From NCBI GenBank assembly GCA_000283635.1, contig HE613569.1, positions 893,501-957,500 of the forward strand: a DNA stretch of 64,000 bases, written 5' to 3'. This document shows, piece by piece, positions 51,811 through 61,714 of this stretch. The notes below the pieces were generated by a model that saw only the letters and a list, made by a program, of their open reading frames with translations, did not search any database and was not told the DNA's origin. Positions within the stretch are counted from its first letter, which is position 1. Every line of letters begins with the position of its first letter. Position numbers and translations under genes: made by a program. The DNA comes from Streptococcus macedonicus ACA-DC 198. Its GTDB lineage: Bacteria > Bacillota > Bacilli > Lactobacillales > Streptococcaceae.

Positions 51811-52749
51811 TTATGAATAGAGTAATTGAAAATCTTGTTTAAGACCGCTGGTGACTGCAAAGCGATTATCTTTGGTAATGATAATTCCTTCGATATTTGG
51901 AGTGCTTTGAATAGTCTCAAAAGCTTGCTTAATCGGCAGACCAAACAGACGTGTTGTCCATATTTCACAATTAACAGATAAGTCTGAAACAATGGTTAAA
52001 CTCGCCATGTCAGTCTCAATAGGATAACCCGTATGTCGGTCAAAAATATGATGATAATCCTTATCGCCAACTTGTAGATAGCGTTCATAAATGCCTGAAG
52101 TCACAACGGATTTGTCTTTGAGTGTTAAAATGCCGAGATTGTTGCCACGCTGTTTTTGGGGATGTTGGATACCAATATGCCAAATACCATTTTCACGCTT
52201 GGGATTATCACCATAAACGAGGACATTGCCACCAAGATTAATCATAGCAGAGCTGACATTTTTAGTTTTCAGATAATCCATAATTTTATCGGCAATGTAC
52301 CCCTTGGCTAACGCACCAAGATCAATTTTCATGCCCTTGCGATTAAGAAATACACTTTTTTCAGCTGCATTTAAAATGATGTGTTCTGGGTTTGCGAGTG
52401 CAATAGCTTTCTGAATGTTTTCCTTGTCAGGAACCTTGGCATCTTCGAAACCAATGCGCCAGCTTTGCACCAAAGGACCAATAGCAATATCAAGATTGCT
52501 AGGTTGTAAAAGACTATGCGTCTTACCAAGTTCGATAAGCTCAAACAAATCTGGATGAACAGTGACAGGAGCGATACCAGCATTATGATTAATAATCATT
52601 AGCTCAGAATCGTTATCGTTGGCGCTAAAGCGATTCTTATAAACGGTTAGAAGATGACAGACTTCCTTGATGTGCTGATGGGGAGTGTCAGAATCAATGC
52701 CAATATCAATAATCGTTCCCATCATCTTCACGCTATGACTCAGTTGCAA
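51811..52749 (-). CDS. apbE: FAD:protein FMN transferase
   Basis: 312 residues. ApbE flavinylates a Thr of target proteins with FMN, as used in extracellular electron transfer and respiratory subunits. The nucleotide-binding block around KIDLGALAKGYIADKIMDYL and the metal-binding VTSGIYERYL are present. There is no lipobox, so this form is likely cytoplasmic or exported another way. Monocistronic. Confidence 0.9.
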   Translation of the reverse strand: MQLSHSVKMMGTIIDIGIDSDTPHQHIKEVCHLLTVYKNRFSANDNDSELMIINHNAGIAPVTVHPDLFELIELGKTHSLLQPSNLDIAIGPLVQSWRIGFEDAKVPDKENIQKAIALANPEHIILNAAEKSVFLNRKGMKIDLGALAKGYIADKIMDYLKTKNVSSAMINLGGNVLVYGDNPKRENGIWHIGIQHPQKQRGNNLGILTLKDKSVVTSGIYERYLQVGDKDYHHIFDRHTGYPIETDMASLTIVSDLSVNCEIWTTRLFGLPIKQAFETIQSTPNIEGIIITKDNRFAVTSGLKQDFQLLYS

Positions 52750-52818
52750 AACGTCACCTCCAAAATCATTTTATGAAGTTAGGATAACGCTTTCTATCGT
52801 GAAAATCAAGCTCAAAAG

Positions 52819-52855
52819 TAAAAAAACTTTCCTAATCGAGATGACTAAGAAAGCA
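52819..52855 (-). terminator. terminator of the tautomerase gene
   Basis: Arms ACTTTCCTAAT/ACTAAGAAAG (with G-U pairs) and an A-run at 52819-52826, which is a T-run on the minus strand. Confidence 0.65.
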
Positions 52856-52880
52856 GTAAGTGTTTTAAAATTAACAAAAC

Positions 52881-53066
52881 TTAGTTTTTCTTTTTCATTT
52901 CGCCATGTGGGTAGTAAGTTCCTTCTGGCATATCATTGATGAAAACGTGGATAGCTTCTTTTGGAGCTTTAGCAACATGTGAAACAACCTCAGTTACTTC
53001 GCGAGCAAGCTCAATTTTTTGTTCTTCAGTACGACCTTCGAATAAATCGATTTTTACGAATGGCAT
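52881..53066 (-). CDS. 4-oxalocrotonate tautomerase family protein
   Basis: 61 residues. After removal of Met the chain begins PFVKIDLFEGRTEEQK, so the catalytic Pro1 is present, and Arg in the EGR stretch fits the active site. Hexameric tautomerases of this size act on 2-hydroxymuconate or related small acids; in streptococci the substrate is unknown. Confidence 0.9.
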   Translation of the reverse strand: MPFVKIDLFEGRTEEQKIELAREVTEVVSHVAKAPKEAIHVFINDMPEGTYYPHGEMKKKN

Positions 53067-53170
53067 AACAATCTCCTTTTATAATTTATCTAACACAAAC
53101 ATTGTAGCATATTTTGCGAGAAAATTCAGTAAATTTCAGGAAAGAGAAGAAGCATTTTCAAAGGTAAATG

Positions 53171-53380
53171 TTATTTAAAAAGTTTCAGAATGTCAGAAAG
53201 ACTAAATGTCGTTTTATGGTAAACATTATTGTAGGCTGCTTTTTTAGGATTTTTGAGGTAACCTGTTCCTTTTATACCATAGCCAGGGATGACGGCTTTT
53301 TTAGTTTGCCTTTTCCACTTTGCCGTTGTTCGAGCTTTCAAACTCTTTTTGAAACTTGGTTTTCGAAAACCAAGTTTCAT
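53171..53380 (-). CDS. small basic protein of unknown function
   Basis: 69 residues from the ATG that has GGAGG eight bases upstream. Highly basic, beginning MKLGFRKPSFKKSLKART; similar short proteins occur in streptococcal chromosomes and phages, but I know no function. The first ten codons form a perfect 30-bp palindrome (53350-53379). A promoter-like TTGACT/TATCTT pair lies upstream on the minus strand. Confidence 0.6.
   Translation of the reverse strand: MKLGFRKPSFKKSLKARTTAKWKRQTKKAVIPGYGIKGTGYLKNPKKAAYNNVYHKTTFSLSDILKLFK
53350..53379. repeat. 30-bp perfect palindrome across the start of the small basic gene
   Basis: Two 15-base arms, TGAAACTTGGTTTTC and its exact complement, with no spacer. 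In the mRNA of the minus-strand gene it would fold into a hairpin covering two bases of the AUG and the next nine codons. Confidence 0.85.
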
Positions 53381-53395
53381 AATCGTAACCTCCAC

Positions 53396-53849
53396 TAGTT
53401 AACTAAATAGTAGTTATATATGGTATAAGATACCGTATCATCCTTGTTTAGTCAATACAATTTCTATCGGTTTAATCCCGAAAAATCAACTTTAAAAACA
53501 ATTTTGTAACAGAATAGTGATTTTTTTAACAATGTGTCATTGAATCAACATGATTGTCTATGTTATAATAATGGCGAGCATTAACAACTTAACAGCACAT
53601 AGGAGCGGCAAATTTTGTCGCTCCTATGTGCTGTTTTTGTTTTATTAGTAGTAATGAATGATGAGTTAGGAAACGGTGGTTTTTTAGCTTTTTTGCTGTA
53701 ACCAAGTTTTCTCGTCCGTTGTAGCAATTAGCTTCGTCTATTTAAAGATTTGTAAGGTCCATTATGCTAAATGCTAGTTTCTCTTATTTAACCCTAGGCA
53801 ATTTTATGGTAGAATAGAAGAATATTAGTAGAAGGTAGGATTGTCACTT
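53396..53849. other. 454-bp intergenic region with a promoter-terminator unit
   Basis: Holds the minus-strand promoter of the small basic gene (around 53440), a complete small transcription unit (53540-53640, see next entry) and then about 200 bp before tdk with no further gene that I can see. Confidence 0.5.
53576..53640 (+). ncRNA. candidate small RNA or attenuated leader
   Basis: TTGAAT (53540) with 18-bp spacing to TATAAT (53564) is followed, after about 20 nt, by a very strong hairpin (ACAGCACATAGGAGCG/CGCTCCTATGTGCTGT, 53592-53634) and T-rich end. Predicted transcript about 65 nt. It contains no reading frame. It lies 200 bp before tdk. Confidence 0.55.
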
Positions 53850-54431
53850 TTGGCTCAACTCTATTATAAATATGGAACCATGAATTCTGGAAAGACCATT
53901 GAAATTTTAAAAGTTGCTCATAACTATGAAGAACAAGGCAAACCAGTTGTCATTATGACTTCGGCACTTGATACGCGTGATGGTTATGGTGTTGTTTCAA
54001 GTCGTATTGGTATGCGTCGCAAGGCGATTGCTATTACGGAAGAAATGGATATTTTTGCCTTTATTCAAGAATTACCAGAAAAACCATACTGCGTTTTAAT
54101 TGATGAATGTCAATTTTTAACGAAAAAGCATGTCTATGATTTGGCGCGTGTTGTTGATGATTTGGACGTTCCTGTGATGGCTTTTGGGTTAAAAAATGAT
54201 TTTCAAAACGAATTGTTCGAAGGATCCAAATATCTACTGTTATTAGCAGATAAAATTGACGAAATTAAAACCATTTGTCAATTTTGTTCTAAAAAAGCAA
54301 CCATGGTCTTGCGAACTGAAAATGGCAAGCCTGTTTACGAAGGAAACCAAATTCAAATCGGTGGCAACGAAACCTATATCCCCGTTTGCCGTAAACATTA
54401 TTTTAACCCAATGATTTCCAAAGAAAAATAA
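53850..54431 (+). CDS. tdk: thymidine kinase
   Basis: 193 residues starting at TTG ([16 protein letters not shown]), the family N-terminus; the TTG at 53841 is too close to the AGG site and lengthens the protein. P-loop [13 protein letters not shown] Walker B, and zinc cysteines CQFCSKKA and VCRKHYF. Salvages thymidine to dTMP. First gene of the run tdk-prfA-prmC-tsaC-glyA typical of streptococci. Confidence 0.94.
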   Translation: MAQLYYKYGTMNSGKTIEILKVAHNYEEQGKPVVIMTSALDTRDGYGVVSSRIGMRRKAIAITEEMDIFAFIQELPEKPYCVLIDECQFLTKKHVYDLARVVDDLDVPVMAFGLKNDFQNELFEGSKYLLLLADKIDEIKTICQFCSKKATMVLRTENGKPVYEGNQIQIGGNETYIPVCRKHYFNPMISKEK

Positions 54432-54469
54432 GAAAATGAATTTGCAAAAGAGAGGTTAATCGAAAACAA

Positions 54470-55549
54470 ATGAATATTTATGATCAGCTACAAGCGGTTG
54501 AGGACCGTTACGAAGAATTAGGCGAATTGCTATCTGACCCTGATGTCGTTAGCGATACAAAACGCTTTATGGCTTTGTCTAAGGAAGAAGCGAGCACACG
54601 TGAAACCGTAACTGTTTACCGCGAATACAAACAAATTCTTCAAAACATCGAAGATGCCGAAGAAATGATTAAAGACGCTGGTGGCGATCCTGAACTTGAA
54701 GAAATGGCGAAAGAGGAACTCAAAGACTCAAAAGCAGCCAAAGAAGAATACGAAGAAAAACTTAAAATTCTTCTTTTACCAAAAGATCCAAACGATGACA
54801 AAAACATCATCTTGGAAATTCGTGGTGCTGCTGGTGGTGACGAAGCTGCGCTCTTTGCTGGTGACCTTCTTCAAATGTATCAAAAATATGCTGAAAGCCA
54901 AGGTTGGAAATTCGATGTCATGGAAGCTTCTTACAACGGTGTCGGTGGCATCAAAGAAGTTATTGTCATGGTATCTGGCCAATCTGTTTACTCTAAGTTG
55001 AAATACGAATCAGGTGCTCACCGTGTTCAACGTGTCCCTGTCACAGAGAGCCAAGGTCGTGTTCATACCTCAACAGCAACTGTCCTTGTCATGCCAGAAG
55101 TTGAAGAAGTCGAATACGAAATCGATCCAAAAGACTTGCGTGTGGATATTTACCACGCATCAGGTGCTGGTGGACAAAACGTCAACAAAGTTGCGACAGC
55201 TGTTCGTATGGTTCACATTCCAACTGGTATTAAAGTTGAAATGCAAGAAGAACGTACGCAACAGAAAAACCGTGACAAAGCCATGAAAATTATTCGTGCG
55301 CGTGTTGCTGACCACTTTGCCCAAATTGCTCAAAATGAACAAGATGCTGAACGTAAATCAACAATCGGTACAGGTGACCGTTCAGAACGTATCCGTACTT
55401 ATAATTTCCCACAAAACCGTGTCACAGACCACCGTATTGGTTTAACATTGCAAAAATTAGATACGATTTTGTCAGGAAAACTAGACGAAGTTATCGATGC
55501 CCTTATTCTTTTTGACCAAACTAAGAAATTAGAAGAGTTAAATCAATAA
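54470..55549 (+). CDS. prfA: peptide chain release factor 1
   Basis: 359 residues. The GGQ tripeptide stands in [18 protein letters not shown] and the codon-recognition region lies around 180-190 (the [14 protein letters not shown] stretch follows it). Recognises UAA and UAG. Overlaps prmC by one base (TAATG). Confidence 0.97.
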   Translation: MNIYDQLQAVEDRYEELGELLSDPDVVSDTKRFMALSKEEASTRETVTVYREYKQILQNIEDAEEMIKDAGGDPELEEMAKEELKDSKAAKEEYEEKLKILLLPKDPNDDKNIILEIRGAAGGDEAALFAGDLLQMYQKYAESQGWKFDVMEASYNGVGGIKEVIVMVSGQSVYSKLKYESGAHRVQRVPVTESQGRVHTSTATVLVMPEVEEVEYEIDPKDLRVDIYHASGAGGQNVNKVATAVRMVHIPTGIKVEMQEERTQQKNRDKAMKIIRARVADHFAQIAQNEQDAERKSTIGTGDRSERIRTYNFPQNRVTDHRIGLTLQKLDTILSGKLDEVIDALILFDQTKKLEELNQ

Positions 55550-56379
55550 TGAATTACGCTGAAACAATCAGCCAACTAGAAAAACAATTACAAGCAATCG
55601 GCGAGGACCCAGAAAATCTCTCTTACGTTTTCCGTGAATTAAAAGGTTGGACCTTGCTTGATTTCATCTTACATCAGAACCAAGCTATCACCGAAAAAGA
55701 CCAAATGTTACTTGAGCAAATCATGGCTCAGTTGACAGAACATCGCTCTCCTCAGTACATCACTGGGAAAGCCTATTTTCGCGATTTAGAGCTTTCAGTT
55801 GACGAGCGTGTTTTGATTCCACGACCTGAAACTGAGGAGCTGGTTGATTTGGTTTTAAAGGAAAATAGCAGAGATGACTTGCGAGTTTTAGATATTGGTA
55901 CAGGAAGCGGTGCGATTGCTATTTCGCTCAAGGTTGCGCGACCAAATTGGCAAGTAACTGCCTCTGACATTTCAGCAGACGCCCTACAATTAGCGAAAGA
56001 AAACACCCTCAAAAATCAAGTAGAGCTCACCTTGATTCAATCTGATGTTTTTAGCCAAATTACAGAAAGATTTGATATGATTATTTCAAATCCGCCCTAT
56101 ATTGCTTATGAAGATGAGAATGAAGTTGGCATTAATGTGCTCGCTTCAGAACCGCATTTAGCACTTTTTGCAGATGAAGGTGGCTTTGCCATTTATCGTC
56201 AGATTATTGAGAATGCTAGTGAGCATTTGACCGAAAACGGAAAACTTTATTTTGAAATTGGTTATAAACAAGGAGAAAATTTGCGTGCTTTGTTGAGCAA
56301 GCATTTTCCTGCTAAACGCGTTCGTGTCATCAAAGATATGTTCGGTAAAAATAGAAAGGTCGTGATGGATAATGACTGA
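55549..56379 (+). CDS. prmC: release factor glutamine methyltransferase
   Basis: 276 residues. SAM motif VLDIGTGSGAIAISL and the catalytic NPPY in MIISNPPYIAYEDE. Methylates the Gln of the GGQ loop of release factors. Directly coupled to its substrate gene prfA upstream and overlapping the next gene by 8 bp. Confidence 0.96.
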   Translation: MNYAETISQLEKQLQAIGEDPENLSYVFRELKGWTLLDFILHQNQAITEKDQMLLEQIMAQLTEHRSPQYITGKAYFRDLELSVDERVLIPRPETEELVDLVLKENSRDDLRVLDIGTGSGAIAISLKVARPNWQVTASDISADALQLAKENTLKNQVELTLIQSDVFSQITERFDMIISNPPYIAYEDENEVGINVLASEPHLALFADEGGFAIYRQIIENASEHLTENGKLYFEIGYKQGENLRALLSKHFPAKRVRVIKDMFGKNRKVVMDND

Positions 56380-56971
56380 TTTAGAAACAATTTTGCAAAA
56401 TGGTGGAGCGGTGATTTTACCGACAGAAACCGTTTATGGGCTTTTTGCCAAAGCGATGAATGAGAAAGCCGTTGAGAATGTTTACCAACTTAAACGTCGT
56501 CCTAAAGACAAGGCGATGAATCTCAATGTAGCTGATTTTGAGACAATTTTAGCTTTTTCAAAACAGCAACCAAGTTATCTCAAAAAGCTTTATGATGCAT
56601 TTTTACCTGGTCCATTAACCATTATTTTACAAGCTAATGACCGCGTGCCAGCTTGGATCAATTCTGGCTTATCAACAATTGGTTTTAGACTTCCCAATCA
56701 CCCACAAACCTTGAAATTGATTAAGAAAGCTGGCCCCTTAATTGGTCCGTCAGCTAACATTTCTGGACAAGAAAGTGGGAAAGTTTTCAAGGAAATTCAA
56801 AAACAGTTCGGTGGTACTGTGATTGGTTTTGCTGACGATGCTGCCCTAACAGGGGTTGACTCGACAATTTTGGATTTATCTGGAAAAACTGCTCGTATTT
56901 TACGTCAAGGTGCGATTACCAAAAACGACTTATTAGCAGTTGTGCCCGACTTAACATTTACGAAAGAGTGA
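56372..56971 (+). CDS. tsaC: L-threonylcarbamoyladenylate synthase (Sua5/TsaC)
   Basis: 199 residues, the short form. The family blocks [26 protein letters not shown] and [13 protein letters not shown] (the ATP- and threonine-binding parts) are intact. It makes the activated precursor of t6A37 in tRNA. Overlaps prmC, so translation is coupled. Confidence 0.93.
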   Translation: MTDLETILQNGGAVILPTETVYGLFAKAMNEKAVENVYQLKRRPKDKAMNLNVADFETILAFSKQQPSYLKKLYDAFLPGPLTIILQANDRVPAWINSGLSTIGFRLPNHPQTLKLIKKAGPLIGPSANISGQESGKVFKEIQKQFGGTVIGFADDAALTGVDSTILDLSGKTARILRQGAITKNDLLAVVPDLTFTKE

Positions 56972-57074
56972 TTTTTGGGAAATTCTTCTCATACTATTTC
57001 GGCTTTTACATCATCTTGGAGCTTCTAAGCTTTTAAGTAATGTGATATGGTCTTATCAAAAAGGAGATAAGGAT

Positions 57075-58325
57075 ATGATTTTTGACAAGGAAAACTATGA
57101 AGCATTTGACAAAGAACTCTGGGAAGCAGTGCATGCTGAAGAAGTTCGTCAACAAAATAATATAGAACTCATTGCCTCTGAAAACGTTGTTTCAAAAGCT
57201 GTCATGGCAGCTCAAGGCACATTGTTAACCAATAAATACGCTGAAGGCTACCCTGGCAAACGTTATTATGGCGGAACAGATTGTGTGGATATCGTTGAGA
57301 ATTTAGCGATTGACCGTGCAAAAGAATTGTTCGGAGCTAAATTTGCGAATGTCCAACCTCACTCAGGAAGTCAAGCTAATGCCGCAGCTTATATGGCTTT
57401 GATTCAACCTGACGATACAGTCCTTGGAATGGATTTGGCTGCTGGCGGACATTTGACACACGGTGCTCCTGCTAGTTTTTCAGGGAAAACATATCACTTT
57501 ATTTCTTACACGGTTGACCCTGTGACAGAACGCATTGATTATGATAAATTAGCCGAGCTAGCAGAAGAAGTGAAACCAAAATTGATTGTTGCGGGAGCAT
57601 CAGCTTACTCACGTATTATTGATTTTAAACGTTTTCGTGCCATAGCAGATAGTGTCGGTGCTTATCTTATGGTGGATATGGCGCACATTGCAGGTCTTGT
57701 GGCATCAGGTCATCATCCAAGCCCAGTTCCTTATGCGCATATTACAACCACAACGACGCATAAGACGCTTCGAGGTCCTCGTGGTGGTTTGATTTTGACA
57801 AATGACGAAGCTCTCGCTAAAAAAATCAATTCTGCTGTTTTCCCTGGATTACAAGGTGGACCATTGATGCATGTCATTGCAGGTAAAGCTGTCGCGCTCA
57901 AAGAAGCCTTGGACCCTGCTTTCAAAGAATATGGCGAAAATGTAATTAAAAATGCTGCCGCTATGGCTGATGTCTTTAATCAACACCCAAATTTTTGTGT
58001 GATTTCAGGCGGCACAGATAATCATGTCTTTCTTGTCGACGTGACAAAAGTCGTTGAAAATGGGAAAATGGCGCAAAATATCCTTGAGTCTGTTAACGTC
58101 ACGCTCAATAAGAATTCAATTCCATTTGAAACCTTATCACCGTTTAAAACATCAGGTATTCGTATCGGTTCACCAGCCATTACAAGCCGTGGTATGGGAG
58201 AAAAAGAATCGCGTGCTATTGCTGAATTAATTGTTAAGGCACTTGAAAATTATCAAAACGAAACTATTTTAGAGGAGGTTCGTCGCGAGGTTAAAGCATT
58301 GACAGATGCCTTCCCCCTTTATTAA
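57075..58325 (+). CDS. glyA: serine hydroxymethyltransferase
   Basis: 416 residues from the ATG after AAGGAGATAAGG; the in-frame codon at 57042 is upstream of that site. The PLP lysine is in [14 protein letters not shown]. Interconverts serine and glycine, feeding one-carbon units. A spacer of about 100 bp separates it from tsaC. Confidence 0.96.
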   Translation: MIFDKENYEAFDKELWEAVHAEEVRQQNNIELIASENVVSKAVMAAQGTLLTNKYAEGYPGKRYYGGTDCVDIVENLAIDRAKELFGAKFANVQPHSGSQANAAAYMALIQPDDTVLGMDLAAGGHLTHGAPASFSGKTYHFISYTVDPVTERIDYDKLAELAEEVKPKLIVAGASAYSRIIDFKRFRAIADSVGAYLMVDMAHIAGLVASGHHPSPVPYAHITTTTTHKTLRGPRGGLILTNDEALAKKINSAVFPGLQGGPLMHVIAGKAVALKEALDPAFKEYGENVIKNAAAMADVFNQHPNFCVISGGTDNHVFLVDVTKVVENGKMAQNILESVNVTLNKNSIPFETLSPFKTSGIRIGSPAITSRGMGEKESRAIAELIVKALENYQNETILEEVRREVKALTDAFPLY

Positions 58326-58369
58326 CGAACAGTTGAATACTATTTGGGTATTCAATCACAAAACTAACC

Positions 58370-59347
58370 ATGATTGATTTATATATTAAACGCATTGTTA
58401 TTCATCAATTTACGCCCAACGATACTGAGCTGATTTTGTCAGACGAATTGTTGACAATCACGCCACGTATTGATGAATATTTTCGTAAAAAACTAAGCAA
58501 AGTTTTCTCAGATGAAGCTAAACGTGGAATGTTTGCAGAAGATAATGTCTTTCTTAGCTATTTAAGTGATGATTTGATGGAGTCATCTGTTAAGATTACC
58601 CAACTTTGGAAAGAAGAATTTGTCATCTCGGAAAATCAAAAAACAAATGATTTGGTTTTTATTCAATTTGACAAAGACGGTGTTGAACATTTTGCCTTTC
58701 TTCGTATTGCTTTGAAGGAAAATTTCACCCATATTTCTAGTGATAGTGAAAGTCCGATTAAGGTGACACAAAATAATCTGCCGTCAGCTGCACAAACACC
58801 AGATGAAGCTTTGGTGATTAATCGATCTAATCATCATTATTATTTGATTGAGAAGCGTATCAAGCATAATGGTAGCTTTGCTAATTATTTTTCAGAAAAT
58901 CTCTTGCAAGTCCAACCAGAGCAATCGGTGAAAAAATCGATAAAAATGGTTGAACAAACAGCGCAGAAAATTGCTAAAAATTTCCAACAAGATGATTTTG
59001 CTTTCCAATCCAAAATGAAAGCTGCTATCCATAAAAATCTGGAAGAAGAGCAAGAATTATCACCAGAAAAATTGGCAGACCAACTTTTTGATAGTAATTT
59101 GACTGCTCGTTTAACTTTTGTTGATGAGTTAAAAGAAAGTATTCCAGAACCAATTCAGGTAGCAGATATTGACCATTCACGTCAGACGAAAAAATTGGAA
59201 AATCAGAAGTTATCCCTATCCAATGGTATTCAACTGATTGTACCTAATAATGTCTATGACGACGCTGAATCGGTAGAATTTATCCAAAATCCAAATGGAA
59301 CTTATTCTATCTTGATTAAAAATATAGAGGATATTCAAAATAAATAA
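58370..59347 (+). CDS. nucleoid-associated protein, NA37/YejK family
   Basis: 325 residues, similar in layout to the nucleoid-associated protein NdpA/YejK (PF04245): N-terminal MIDLYIKRIVIHQF, then acidic and mixed segments. Neighbour of glyA in streptococci. Role at the nucleoid is inferred only from the family name. It overlaps the next gene at its stop (TAATG). Confidence 0.8.
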   Translation: MIDLYIKRIVIHQFTPNDTELILSDELLTITPRIDEYFRKKLSKVFSDEAKRGMFAEDNVFLSYLSDDLMESSVKITQLWKEEFVISENQKTNDLVFIQFDKDGVEHFAFLRIALKENFTHISSDSESPIKVTQNNLPSAAQTPDEALVINRSNHHYYLIEKRIKHNGSFANYFSENLLQVQPEQSVKKSIKMVEQTAQKIAKNFQQDDFAFQSKMKAAIHKNLEEEQELSPEKLADQLFDSNLTARLTFVDELKESIPEPIQVADIDHSRQTKKLENQKLSLSNGIQLIVPNNVYDDAESVEFIQNPNGTYSILIKNIEDIQNK

Positions 59348-59949
59348 TGTTTAAGTTCTTAAGACTCCTAATCATACTGGGCTTTGTCATTTTTTGTGGT
59401 TACCAAACGTATGTGGTTCACGAAAATGTGCAAAATGTTTTACAGTATAAAGATATGGTCAAGGAGATTTTAGACGACAACGATACCACCGCCAATGTTG
59501 ATTTGGTCTTGGCGATGATTTACACGGAGACCAAAGGCGATGACGGTGACGTTATGCAATCAAGCGAAAGTTCAGACGGTGTTGCTAATTCTATTACGGA
59601 TAGCCAGACCAGTATTCGTCAAGGCGTGACGGTACTTTCAGAAAATCTTACCTTGGCAGATGAAGCAGGAGTAGATGTTTGGACAGCTGTGCAAGCTTAC
59701 AATTTTGGAACTGCTTATATTGATTACGTGGTAAAAAATGGTGGCGAAAATACGATTGCTTTGGCAACGGCTTATTCTCGTGATGTTGTCGCTCCAAGTC
59801 TTGGAAATACAACAGGAGAAGCTTATTTTTACTATCATCCCCTTGCCCTTATCTCAGGCGGAAAATTATATAAAAATGGTGGGAATATTTACTATTCTCG
59901 CGAAGTTCACTTTAATCTATATTTGATTGAATTGATGAGTTTATTTTAA
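59347..59949 (+). CDS. membrane-anchored lysozyme-like protein (PvaA-like)
   Basis: 200 residues. One N-terminal membrane helix (LLIILGFVIFCGYQTYVV), then a lysozyme-like domain with MIYTETKGDDGDVMQSSES, where the Glu is the likely catalytic acid, and AYNFGTAYIDYV, a conserved family stretch. The family cuts or remodels peptidoglycan. Transcribed with the NA37 gene. Confidence 0.85.
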   Translation: MFKFLRLLIILGFVIFCGYQTYVVHENVQNVLQYKDMVKEILDDNDTTANVDLVLAMIYTETKGDDGDVMQSSESSDGVANSITDSQTSIRQGVTVLSENLTLADEAGVDVWTAVQAYNFGTAYIDYVVKNGGENTIALATAYSRDVVAPSLGNTTGEAYFYYHPLALISGGKLYKNGGNIYYSREVHFNLYLIELMSLF

Positions 59950-59988
59950 AGTGGCATCAGAGCCAATGCTCTATTAGAAAAGAGAAGA

Positions 59989-61713
59989 ATGAAAGAATTA
60001 GGTCATTATTTTAAAGGGTACCTCAAGGAGACAATCTTGGGTCCCCTTTTCAAATTGTTTGAAGCATCTTTTGAGCTTCTAGTTCCGATTATTATTGCTA
60101 GAATTGTTGATACTATTATCCCTCATCATGATAAAAATCACCTTTATATGATGATAGGGCTGTTATTTTTACTGGCAATTGTTGGGGTGCTTGTGGCTAT
60201 TACGGCACAATATTTTTCTTCCAAGGCTGCCGTTGGCTACACACGTCAGTTGACAAAGGATTTATTTAAAAAAATCATGGGCTTGAGTAAAGAGGACCGT
60301 GACCAGCTGACAACATCTAGTTTAGTAACCCGTTTGACAAGCGATACTTACCAAATTCAAACGGGTATCAACCAGTTTTTACGTCTGTTTTTACGAGCAC
60401 CGATTATTGTTTTTGGTGCGATTATTATGGCATCTACCATTAGTCCTAAAATAACGATTGACTTCTTGTTAATGGTGGTGATTTTGTTTGTGATTGTCTT
60501 TACCATGTCGCACTTGCTCAATCCGATTTACGCAAAGATTCGTCAGGCTACCGATAGAATTGTCAATATGACACGCCAGCAATTAGAAGGTGTACGTGTG
60601 ATTCGTGCCTTTGATCAGGTTGCAGCAGAAGAACAAGAATTTGCGGCAGCCAACCAAGATTATACTGACTTGCAAATTAAAGCTGGTCACCTATCAAGTC
60701 TCGTAACGCCGTTGACTTATCTGGTGGTTAATGGTACATTGATTTTGGTGATTTGGCAAGGAAATCTTGAAATCAGTCGTGGGCTTTTGTCACAAGGAAT
60801 GTTGATTGCTTTGGTGAATTACCTGTTGCAAATTTTGACGGAATTGCTCAAAATGACCATGCTTGTCACATCATTGAACCAATCTTTTATCAGCGCTAAA
60901 CGTATCACAGAAGTATTTGAAAAGGATTCTGAAGATTTGGCAACTGAGCTGGTACAAAGCGAGTCTGCATTTGCTTTGGTGGTCAAAGACATGACGTTCA
61001 CCTATCCAACCGCTGCCAAGCCGTCGCTGTCACATATTGATTTTAGTGTGAACGCTGGTGCCTTTTTAGGTGTGATTGGTGGAACAGGCTCTGGGAAATC
61101 AACTTTAGTCGAACTTCTCACTCATTTTTACACACCGCAAGAGGGAAGCTTAACTATTTTTCAAAATCAGCACTCTCCTAAAACACTTGGGGAATGGCGT
61201 TCTTGGGTCAATGTGGTACCACAAAAGGCAGAGCTATTTCAAGGAACAATTCGTTCAAATTTGACTTTGGGAATTCGTGATGAAGTTAGTGATAATGAGC
61301 TCTGGAAAGCTTTGAATATTGCTCAAGCTAGTGATTTTGTGTCAGAAAAAGAGGGACAATTGGATGCCAAGGTTGAGGCATTTGGGCGTAATTTCTCTGG
61401 CGGACAACGTCAACGTTTGACAATTGCGCGTGCGCTTGTTAGAAAAGCGCCGTTCTTAATCTTAGACGATTCGACATCAGCGCTTGATTATTTAACAGAA
61501 GCGAAATTGCTATCAGCCATTCATAAGGAATTAAAAGAAGTGACTCTTGTTTTGATTTCACAACGCACTAATAGCTTGAAAGCAGCTGATAAGATTTTGC
61601 TGCTAGATAAAGGACATCAACTTGATTTTGCCAGCCATGATGAGTTACTCAAGCAAAATGATGTTTACCGCGCTATTCATTACTCACAACACCAAGAAGA
61701 AAAGGAAGCGTAA
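59989..61713 (+). CDS. heterodimeric ABC exporter subunit A (degenerate catalytic site)
   Basis: 574 residues: six membrane helices then an ATPase with Walker A GGTGSGKST, signature NFSGGQRQR and Walker B LILDDSTSALD. The catalytic Glu after Walker B is Asp, which marks the non-hydrolysing site of asymmetric exporters such as LmrC, BmrC or TM287. Forms a pair with the next gene, which begins two bases after this stop codon. Confidence 0.92.
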   Translation: MKELGHYFKGYLKETILGPLFKLFEASFELLVPIIIARIVDTIIPHHDKNHLYMMIGLLFLLAIVGVLVAITAQYFSSKAAVGYTRQLTKDLFKKIMGLSKEDRDQLTTSSLVTRLTSDTYQIQTGINQFLRLFLRAPIIVFGAIIMASTISPKITIDFLLMVVILFVIVFTMSHLLNPIYAKIRQATDRIVNMTRQQLEGVRVIRAFDQVAAEEQEFAAANQDYTDLQIKAGHLSSLVTPLTYLVVNGTLILVIWQGNLEISRGLLSQGMLIALVNYLLQILTELLKMTMLVTSLNQSFISAKRITEVFEKDSEDLATELVQSESAFALVVKDMTFTYPTAAKPSLSHIDFSVNAGAFLGVIGGTGSGKSTLVELLTHFYTPQEGSLTIFQNQHSPKTLGEWRSWVNVVPQKAELFQGTIRSNLTLGIRDEVSDNELWKALNIAQASDFVSEKEGQLDAKVEAFGRNFSGGQRQRLTIARALVRKAPFLILDDSTSALDYLTEAKLLSAIHKELKEVTLVLISQRTNSLKAADKILLLDKGHQLDFASHDELLKQNDVYRAIHYSQHQEEKEA

Positions 61714-61714
61714 G

